NCBI GenBank assembly: GCA_900660155.1
Contig: CABFPE010000003.1
Coordinates: forward strand, 1,394,845-1,458,844
Direction of reading: 5' to 3'
Length of the DNA: 64,000 nucleotides
DNA from: Hofstenia miamia
Taxonomy: Eukaryota > Xenacoelomorpha > Acoela > Hofsteniidae
The first letter of the stretch is position 1; every line of letters starts with the position of its first letter. Below, piece by piece: positions 55,537 through 64,000 of the stretch. Below the pieces are notes generated by a model. The model was not told the origin of the DNA. It was given only the letters and a program-made list of their open reading frames with translations, and ran no database searches. The translations under genes and the position numbers were made by a program.

Positions 55537-56466
55537 ACATGCAAAATCTGTTAACTATTAAAATGTAACAGTTCATCATTAAATCCATTTCAGTTAAGGC
55601 TTTGGTAATCATACTTTGTTTAATTAAGCAACATGTTTAGTAATTAATTAAGTCATAAGCAATGAGTGATCTTCTTCAGCATCATCAACTTCAATCTATA
55701 ACTTGACCACCACCAGTGCCATGTATAATATTTTGCTAAGTTGCATTGTCTATAGCATCAGTGAATTAAGTAAAGATAATTTATAACCAAATGCTAGTAA
55801 AACTGATACTGATCTTTGTTACAATTCAATTTTTCAATATAACAATATCTTCTATACCATACAAAAGTAAAATCACTTACAGATCTCTTTTTAATTACAA
55901 TTCCCTTAATCAGAAGATCAATTCAAATATAAATTTCAGTTTGGCTCATTTCAGTAAAAACCAAGTGATTAACTCTTAGCTGAACTTATTTTTTCCATAC
56001 CATTTTTCTGACCTGTACTTATAAAACCTGATTGGCAATAAATGCTTTACAAAAAAAACACTTAATAATATTTGCATCACATCACAATTTATTGTGGTCA
56101 GAAAGAGGATCTTTATATTTGCACTCCTCTAACTAAGTGAGGCTAACAAGTATGTCTTTAGATTTACAATGACTTAACTGATTTGTTTAAAATTTTGAAT
56201 ATTCTTTTAGTAATCTAAAGCACTACCAGGACTGTAAGTTCAAGTGAACTGCAGTGATCACCTTATAATGGCTTAACTACTTTCTTTGATTTAAATGAAT
56301 TAAATGAAGACTGTAGTTTCAGGTTACATTCATATAAATCAAGAAATTCAAATTAGCTGCAAATTTGGACTGTGGCAGTTGGATTTTAGAATTTCAGGAT
56401 TATTGTAAATTCAAACTATGGTGGTCACCAATTTTTGGCTTCATGTGTGGACTCTCAATGAATGTC
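55537..56466. other. spacer between solo LTR and fossil B
   Basis: AT-rich, CpG-poor, no gene recognised. The 62-codon frame at 55791-55979 shows no domain. Confidence 0.35.
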
Positions 56467-56470
56467 ATAT

Positions 56471-57422
56471 TGTAGAGTCACTTGGGTCTTATTTTCCTTT
56501 TTTATTTATTTGGCACTCTGAAAATAGTGTTATATCTTTTTGACGTCCTGATTTGATGATTGGGTGCTATCAATTTGAATCAATTCCCTTTAATCAATTT
56601 ATTTGTATTTTCAAGTGTAGTTCTTTGATAGAATTATTATTTGTTCCCTTGGTTTAAATTATGTGTGATTGCTCATTTTAACTTTGTGAGGGAAATTGTG
56701 TTTGAACTGTAAATTCTAACCAGAATTTTGTAATAATTATCTGAGGACACTGTAGTGAAGCACACAATAAATTTGTCTTCCTCCAACTGCATTTGATCTT
56801 TTTTCACTCTTTATTATCTACAAACCCCTTTTAGATTTATCATTGAGGATTTGGTTATGATAATTATTACTTAAGATCCACAACAATTTGGGGGAAACTG
56901 CACTGGGTCTGGGGCAACAAATAGCTCATTAATGGTGACAACCTGAATTGTGGTTGCTTTAGGTTATGATTAGGTGTAGGGAATAACAACTTTTTATTCA
57001 ATTGATTTGTACATGCACATAATATTAACACACTGCAAATATACTATGCTGTTGGTGAATGTGAATGCACAGCAGTTATATGCCTTTTGTTTATTGTTTA
57101 TTTACATGAGCTGAGATAACAAAACTCTGAGATAAATTGTTTATTGAGCTAGAAATTACCACTTGAGACACACAATTAGCACCTTGGCAAGTAAGGATGG
57201 CTTCATGGATATGGCTTCAGCATGATGCCATGTGAATTGGTCACTGCTGGAGTTCTTTATGGAAGTTCTGTATTTATTAAGCAAATCAGTTAACTACCAA
57301 TGTTTCTTTCTTCTGTTGGAATGCAGGTTGCTCTCTGCTATAGTAAACTTTGCAACCTTCAATCTTAACTGATGAGTTTCCCAGTACCACTAGAGAAGCC
57401 AGAGCTCCCCTACAATTCTACA
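56471..57422 (+). repeat. 5' LTR of fossil B (952 bp)
   Basis: Begins TGTAGAGTCACTTGGG and ends AATTCTACA directly before the primer-binding site. Collinear with the solo LTRs at 50105-51031 and 54609-55532, but with only patchy identity, so the three are distinct old insertions or subfamilies. Confidence 0.88.
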
Positions 57423-57440
57423 TGGTGACCCTGACATGAT
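57423..57440 (+). other. primer-binding site of fossil B
   Basis: TGGTGACCCTGACATGAT immediately follows the LTR. TGG is the complement of the tRNA 3' CCA, as expected for a tRNA-primed Ty3/Gypsy element. The tRNA species is not identified. Confidence 0.75.
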
Positions 57441-58099
57441 ACTAGATATATTATGGTGTCAGTTGAACTCTCTACTCTATTTGGTTAAAGTTACCAAAGT
57501 GGTCATCTGATTTTGAATGGTGATTGTAACATAGTGCCAAGTGGTTACTGTTTCTATATTGTATTTGGTTCTGTTCTTTCTCTTTGGTGTTAGCCAGATG
57601 GGATAGTTGTTTCCCATGGCTGTGAATCAACTTCACTACCAATCAATGCATAACTTTGCCTCTTATGATATTTTGATGTTGCAGTTCTGTGCTTTGAAGC
57701 TGTCACCAAGCTTCAACATTATTTTTACTCATTTTGGTTACTACTTTGTTATTTTCTCATTCTTCTAGAATTTGGATTTATTACTATACCCTACACTGTG
57801 CTGTCTAGTGTTACTAGTTTTTGTTTCTCCAAACCCAGCTGGAATTTCTCTCAATTTGTTGGAATTGTTTTTCTGAATTTTCTTTCTTTTTCTGGATGGA
57901 TTTTACTAGCTTGTCTCATAATGGGACTCCCACTCAGGGTATCCCCAGTGTGAGCACTAGCAGCCCAAACATTGCTCCTCACACTGCTTGAATTAATTCA
58001 CTTGTTTCTCCTTTGTCTTTTGATCCCTATTACATTCTTCTGCAGACACCACTGTCTCCAGAGCCTCAAAACACTGAGATTGATCAGCTCTGAGCTGCC

Positions 58100-59440
58100 C
58101 TTGCCAAACAAACCAGTCAACATCTTGCTTGTGAGCAATGCCTAGATTTGCTTCAAGCCAAGATGCAAGAACAGGCTCATGATGCCCAACTGAGAGAGAG
58201 ATGTTTCATTGATTCAATCAATGCCTTGGAAATTCAACTCCAAACTTTGACAACACCTCTGCCTACATCCCTGCTGAGGCAGAGTAGCCCACCTCACACT
58301 TCACTCTCCCAGTCTAAACTTTCTGAGTATGTAACTCACAGTGTTTTACAAGACATTTTGGACACCTTTTCTGAATGCCTTTCTGAACAAATTTCTGAAA
58401 TGATTTCTGCTCACCTTCCAAGCAGCCCTATTGTCACCACCTCTACACCATTGACGCCTCAATTCATTACCCCTGTCACTTCATTCACAACTGGAGAGCC
58501 CACCTTTGCACAGTCAGCTTTGACTCAAGTTTCTACATTAACCACAGTTGCTGCTCCAGTTAAATATGTGCCAAGTGTGAAAGTTTCACCTCCTGCACCT
58601 GTGAATACTTATGTTACCCCCACTGTCATAACTCCAATTACTCCCCCTCAGTCACTTGATTTTTCTACATCTGCTCTGAAGAATGGACCACACTTTACCC
58701 AGTTGATCCTACACCAAAAAGATCAATGAAATCTCACAGTCTTTTGAAGAGTGGTTCTTCTTCTTTGAATTAACCATGTGGCAATACAAGGCCACTCAGA
58801 ATGCTGCCATCACTCAATTCCCTACCTACCTTCAAGGTCTTGCATACAACCAATACATGATGTTGGATCAGGTTGTGAAGACTAATTACCAACTTCTCAT
58901 CAGTTATTTTGAGGACCAATACAAGGCACCTCATATTAAACATCAATACAAGACACTACTATGCAATCTTTTGTTCACAAAGGGCAACAACATCCATACA
59001 TATATCACACAGGTGGAAAGGCTGTTCTGCTTAAGCAAACTCACCCCTGAATATTCGAAGCATGGTCTTTTCTCATACATTTGTCAGGGCTTTCTGCCTT
59101 GAACCTAAGTGTGATCCCAAAGACAATCTCAACCTGATAATTTGTAAAGCTATTAGCATTGTGTACATGCTTCACAATTCTACTTGTATCAACAAGGATG
59201 CTGGAGATTTTAAAGTTGGTTCTTTGTTGCAGAAACCCCCTACCTCCTTGAGCACTGTTGCTTCCACAGTGAATATAGAACTCAAACAGACTTATTGTTT
59301 CCACTGTGGCCAAAAAGGTCATATGAAGTCTCAATGCTGTGCTGTAATTCATTTAGTTGCCTATGGTGAAGGCTTCATCATTGATGAGCCTGGAGACAGA
59401 GATTATCCTCCTGATGTACCTGTTAGCTCTGTTGATCAGT
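58100..59440 (+). pseudogene. fossil B: gag with zinc knuckle
   Basis: Gln-rich N-terminal coiled region (near 58150-58280), a Pro/Thr/Ser-rich linker (58290-58670), a capsid-like part (58740-59100) and a CCHC zinc knuckle, YCFHCGQKGHMKSQC, near 59297-59341. The order is standard for Ty3/Gypsy gag. Confidence 0.85.
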
Positions 59441-59479
59441 TAAACTAGTTGGAGTGCTGCTTCCCAGAAAACATGTGCA

Positions 59480-59890
59480 CAACATTCAGGTAATCACTTC
59501 ACTGTTGCATACTAACATTATCCCTGTAGATATAAATGGATCTCTGATTAATGTCACCATTGATACCAGGCCTCAGCCTCAATCATTAGCAACTCTTGTT
59601 GCTCCAAGTTATGTTTGTCATGAAATGATTTACTTCCATCAACTGCATGTCTGTTGAATGCCTCTGGGAACTCACTATCACTTAAAGGTCAGGTACCAAA
59701 CCTGGAACTACACATTCAGCAGGAACTGTTTGTCATTGATTTAATTGTTATAGATACCTGCAACCAGCTGCTCCTGTACAACATAATTCTGGGTAATGAC
59801 TTCCTTGAGCAGAACACATGTATTATCAATTATGGGAAGAACACAATTTCCATCTGCAAAAGAAATGACAGCAGGAGCTCACTACCATTC
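59480..59890 (+). pseudogene. fossil B: retropepsin region
   Basis: Contains the INVTIDT strand near 59540 and the later YNIILGNDFLEQ block near 59780, the paired landmarks of a Ty3/Gypsy aspartic protease domain. Confidence 0.65.
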
Positions 59891-60475
59891 TAGAGCAGGA
59901 TATCTCATTAAGTTTTTCTGAGAGTATAATTGTTGAGCCTCATCATTGGCAACATGTCCCCATCACCACAGACTCTGCATACACTGGTGATGTCATGGTT
60001 TCTGGATTTAAGGGGAAGTGTTTCCCTAGAGTCAACTTCTCCCCTGAACTCTGCCACATCTCTAAAGGAAGAATGTATGTTACTATTTTAAATAGCTCTA
60101 ATTCATTAGTCAAAATAGATCTTTCTCAACTGAAAATTATTGCAACTCTGGTCACTCTGGAATTCCAGGCCACAGCCTGTCTACTGATATTAACAGCCAT
60201 TCATGATCTGGTGGAGCCAAGCAATACCATCTGGATCCCTCTTGTCACTGAGCAGACTCACCCACATCTTAGCTCTCAAGAGTGTGAGTTACTTTCTCAT
60301 CTGCTCTGGCAACATCATGAGGTTTTTAATTATGGCTCAATCAGCATTGGTCAGGTTGTTGGTGAGCAACATTCTATTGTAACAAAGAATGATCATCCAA
60401 TTCACCTGCCTGTTAGAAGGGTACCAGAAAACCTCTGAGAAGAGTACAAAAAGATTCTGAGTAATCTTATAGAAA

Positions 60476-60689
60476 GTAGCATTATTCAGGCTAACCCTTA
60501 TGCAGTGCCCACTGTCTTTATTAAACAAGGCAACAAGTACTGCCTCTGTGTGGACTTTAGGAAGCGTAATGATGTCATTGTATAGGATGCATATCCACTT
60601 CTGCACATTGAGGATCTTTTCTATGATGCTAGTCAGTATAAGTTGTTCAGCTGCCTCAACTTGTGCAAAGCATATTGGCAGGTGCCAAT
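60476..60689. repeat. 214-bp direct repeat copy A (assembly overlap)
   Basis: Identical to 61300-61513, which starts directly after the single N at 61299. Beyond 60689 the copies differ at many sites. From about 60995 to 61298 the sequence is not element-like and carries CpGs. Confidence 0.88.
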
Positions 60690-61299
60690 GAAGCCCACTA
60701 ATATCTCAAAGACTGCCTTCATTATTCTGTATAGCTTCTTTGAGTGGAAATACATGGCTTTCTGGCTGTGCAACACCCCTGCAACCTTTCAGCACTACTT
60801 CACCCACATGCTTAGGAATGGTGCTAATGTGATTGAGCCAGGCATAACCACTTACATGGACAACATCCTTGTAACTGGTAATAACTTCTCTGAGCATCTG
60901 GAAAGGCTTGGATGCACACTTAATCTTTTATACAAATCTGGTCTCTGAGTTAATGGAAACAAGTGTTCCCTGATACAACCACATGTTACTGTAACATAAT
61001 CGTAATCTTATCATATGTGGTCAAATTGAGAAAAAAGGAAGAAGAAACCAAGACTGAATATTAAAATAAAATATTAATTGTAAAAACATATGAGTAAGAT
61101 TAATTAGTTATTTTGTAAATTTATAGTGCAGTATTTTTGATATTAATTAATTTGGCGAAATGGCACTAGACTAAATCGCTACTGCTAATTAAGGCAGAAC
61201 TGCGTAATCAGCAGATGAACAGAAATTAAAACGTTCGAAATTGTAAACAACTGGAATTAGCAGGTACTAGTTAAATATTTGATTGTTGTTAATTCTTTN

Positions 61300-61513
61300 G
61301 TAGCATTATTCAGGCTAACCCTTATGCAGTGCCCACTGTCTTTATTAAACAAGGCAACAAGTACTGCCTCTGTGTGGACTTTAGGAAGCGTAATGATGTC
61401 ATTGTATAGGATGCATATCCACTTCTGCACATTGAGGATCTTTTCTATGATGCTAGTCAGTATAAGTTGTTCAGCTGCCTCAACTTGTGCAAAGCATATT
61501 GGCAGGTGCCAAT
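61300..61513. repeat. 214-bp direct repeat copy B (assembly overlap)
   Basis: Second copy of 60476-60689, directly after the N. Confidence 0.88.
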
Positions 61514-61899
61514 TAAGCCCACTGACATCCCAAAGACTGCCTTAATCACTCCATATTGCCTCTTTGAGTGGAAAAACATGGCTTTCAGGCTCTGCAATGC
61601 CCCAGCAACTTTTCAGCACTACGTCACCAACATGCTCATAAATGGTGCTAATGTACTTGAGCCAGGCATAACAGCCTACATGGATGATATCCTTGTCACT
61701 GGTAACACCTTCTCTGAGCACCTGGAAAGGTTTAGATGCCCTCTTAATCTCTTATATGAATCTGGTCTCCGAGTTAGTGGAAACAAGTGTTCCCTTTTAC
61801 AACTACATGTTACTTTCATTGGGAGAATCATCAAACCTGGTCATATTTCCGTAAAGAATGACACTAAAGATCATCTAGACAAAATTGAAACTCTTTACT

Positions 61900-62400
61900 C
61901 TCATAAGGATGTGCAATGCCTTATGAGATTTCTAAATTACTATGGCACCTTCATCTCATTACTAGCTAATGAGACCAAGCATATCTCCTATTACAGCACA
62001 GTATCAAATTTAAGTGGACTTGGGCAGAGCAAGAGGAGCTTGATGCCATCAAGAAAGAACTATGAAACATTCCCTGCTTGAACACTCCAGATTACTTGAA
62101 AGAGTTCTTTATTGACTGTGATGCCAGTTCTGTCACAATTAGTGGCATGCTTAGCCAAGTCATCAATGGCAGAGAAGGCTTGATCCAGTACTTTAGCTGC
62201 AAGCTTCTTTATTCTTGGTCCCCATTTTACTGTGTGCACTGATAACTCTGTGCTGGCCTGGTTGAAGAAATTTTCCAGGGACAAGTCCAACATTGTTGCC
62301 TGTTGGATTAAATACTTAAATGACTTTACATTTTCTATTAAGCACTGTCCAGGGAGACTTCATAACAATGTGGACTATTGGACCACTCTCCCTAGCTATG
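61900..62400 (+). pseudogene. fossil B: RNase H region
   Basis: Contains DCDASSVTI-type sequence near 62120, the TDNSVLAWLKKFSRDKSNIV block near 62235-62300 and NDFTFSIKHCPGRLHNNVDY near 62320-62380, standard for the Ty3/Gypsy RNase H and its C-terminal edge. Confidence 0.8.
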
Positions 62401-62699
62401 ATCATGATCTCTGGAAACTGCCCAGGGCAAAGACACCATGTGGATTTATTCTGCTCAGCAAGTATGAGTGCCTTCCCAAGATCAATGTAGACTGCCACAG
62501 AAACATGATCCTTCCAATCCTTGTCAAAGAAGAGATTACTGAAGCAGAAATCTTGCACCACCAATGCCATGATAAGGTGCTAAATGAAATCATAGCAAAA
62601 TTAAAGAATACTAATTACATCCTCAGTCCTGTTGCCAACAGATACTTTCAGAGATACAACTGGAAACAGACAGAGGCAGGCCTGCTTTATGCTTGAGGT

Positions 62700-63720
62700 C
62701 AGAACAGTTGGTTAGCTGTCCCTGAGTATTTCAGAAGAGATTTGGTGTGAAAGATTCATGAAAAGGGCCACTTAGGCATCATCCAAACTGAGCACACATT
62801 TAATGTAAGGTACATCACATTTGGCATTAGAGCCACAGCCAAGATGTAATTGATAAGTGTACCACTTGCTTGCTTCAAGGAACTGGACACTTCCCAGACA
62901 CCAATGAAGTTGTGCACATGAACATCAAGAAGCTCTCCTCTGATGACAAAGGATACCAGTACCTCCCTGTACTTATTGATCATTTTACTAAGTATGCTTG
63001 GCTCATCCCCCTCAACAGTACCACCACCAAGGTTATTGGAGAGAAAGTAGTAAAGTAATGGATCCTTAAGCTTGGGCCCATGGAGCACCTGATATCTGAC
63101 TGTGGTCCCCAGTTTGATAACCACCTTATGGAGACTTTAATGAAAGAACTTGAAGTACTCCACAAGTTCACCACCACATATCACCCACAGTTAAACAGAG
63201 TTGTGGAAATACTTAACTGTATGGTCATCAAGCTAATTTGAGCCACTCTTGCCTAAGCAGTGGGGTGAAACTGGAAATACAGTATTGAAGCAGTAGAATA
63301 TTTTTACAACACTGCAGTGCATTCTACTACAAAGGTCAGCCCTTTTAAGGCTATGTTTGGTTGTGAGGCAAGTATGCCTCTTTCCATCATGTTTCCTAAC
63401 TATAATGAGCCCACTCTGGAGAATTATGTGAATCATATGTTGCACAAGTTCCAAGAAGTACACTTAACTATCTGTAGAAATACTAATCAATCTGTCATTT
63501 GCCAATGGTGAAATTTCAATTGTAAATTATATGGTGAGCCTCACAAGCTTGGTGACAAAGTCTTTGCCTATTTTCCTTGCCAAATCACTGACACTAATCA
63601 GGTATGGAAGCTTGCTACTAACTGGCAAGGCCCATTCACTATAAAAAAAGTGCTAGATCATCATAAATATTTATTAAGTAATGGGAGAGTTGACCATTTT
63701 CAAAAACTCAAGTGAACTGT
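62700..63720 (+). pseudogene. fossil B: integrase (H2C2 to GPY/F)
   Basis: An H-x-G-H...C-x2-C zinc-binding region lies near 62760-62880, the core start MNIKKLSSDDKGYQYLPVLI then DHFTKYAWLIPL near 62920-63010, and SPFKAMFGCEAS near 63340. The C-terminal NWQGPFTIKKVLDHHKYLL (GPY/F module) is near 63620-63680. No chromodomain recognised. Confidence 0.85.
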
Positions 63721-64000
63721 TAAAGACATTAGTAATGTTGTCATCAACCCTAACAGTGAATTTTCACTTGTTGATGACAGAGTAAATGAACTTGAGACTT
63801 ATGATAACTTCACTGAATGTGAGGAAGATGACCTCACTGAGGTTGAGTATGATAGTAACCTTGGTAATAGTAGCAACATTACTGCTACTCATATTTTGCC
63901 TAGATATAAAGTTAAGGACCAAGAGTATTTAGATCATTTAAATACCCAAGATTGGGAACTTAATTAACCTTTATGTTTGACAACCAAGTCACACCAGATG

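Larger units (their letters stand above)
60430..61850 (+). pseudogene. fossil B: reverse transcriptase region, partly duplicated by assembly
   Basis: RT landmarks CVDFRKRNDV, LNLCKAYWQVP, AFRLCNAPATFQHYV and the catalytic-box area ITAYMDDILVTGN are visible. One stretch (60476-60689) repeats exactly at 61300-61513. The two copies then diverge by several per cent, so two different element copies or alleles may be concatenated here. Confidence 0.85.
56471..64000 (+). mobile_element. Ty3/Gypsy retrotransposon fossil B, broken, runs past window end
   Basis: Plus-strand element: 5' LTR 56471-57422, primer-binding site 57423-57440, gag about 58100-59440, protease about 59480-59890, reverse transcriptase about 60430-61850, RNase H about 61900-62400, H2C2 and integrase about 62700-63720, and an acidic C-terminal tail to about 63966. 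The 3' LTR lies outside the window. It is broken, with roughly a dozen interruptions. Part of the RT region is also duplicated by assembly around the N at 61299. CpG-depleted, so old. LTR ends show it is related to both solo LTRs. Confidence 0.9.

Overview
The window is AT-rich eukaryotic DNA, almost certainly from an invertebrate animal. It holds two ordinary spliced host genes, both on the minus strand, within a dense mixture of old transposons. No bacterial features, tRNA or rRNA genes, or CRISPR arrays were seen. The gene families (Golgi-type glutaminyl cyclase; the metazoan E2 UBE2Z) and the repeats (LINE, hAT, P-like, Ty3/Gypsy) fit a metazoan. Very short 5' introns (41-48 nt), long 3' introns, and splice-acceptor-like AGs just before both start codons resemble spliced-leader lineages such as flatworms. 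The phylum cannot be fixed from this window.

Layout: 1-2.6 kb holds LINE reverse-transcriptase debris. 2.6-10.4 kb is a nine-exon glutaminyl-peptide cyclotransferase gene (QPCT/QPCTL type, 372 residues as modelled) with a type II membrane anchor encoded by the far 5' exon. 10.8-16.1 kb is a cluster of small inverted-repeat elements (MITEs) plus two hAT derivatives with 8-bp target duplications. 17-25 kb is mostly featureless AT-rich DNA, with two possible exons of an unidentified minus-strand gene near 22.6 and 23.7 kb. 25.1-26.7 kb is a hAT relic. 27.0-28.9 kb is a P/THAP-like DNA transposon with 37-bp terminal inverted repeats. 30.3-32.9 kb is a 2.56-kb transposon with inverted repeats over 100 bp long and a transposase-like ORF I cannot place in a named superfamily. 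34.9-37.7 kb is a complete eight-exon UBE2Z gene (298 residues). 39.2-43.5 kb has two more MITEs. 46-64 kb is taken up by Ty3/Gypsy fossils: a minus-strand element, two solo LTRs inserted in or next to it (TSDs ATAT and TTAT), and a plus-strand element with 5' LTR, primer-binding site, gag and pol that runs off the window.

Every run of N is associated with an exact or near-exact direct repeat (419, 509, 131, 1245 and 214 bp). These look like unmerged haplotypes or contig overlaps, not biology. They affect intron 1 of the cyclase gene and the reverse-transcriptase region of the plus-strand Ty3 element.

The best candidate for something undescribed is the 30.3-32.9 kb transposon. Also notable are the AG-to-ATG arrangement suggesting trans-splicing, the hAT derivative with direct GGGTCA arrays at both ends, and CpG depletion of the LTR fossils contrasted with one CpG-retaining solo LTR.
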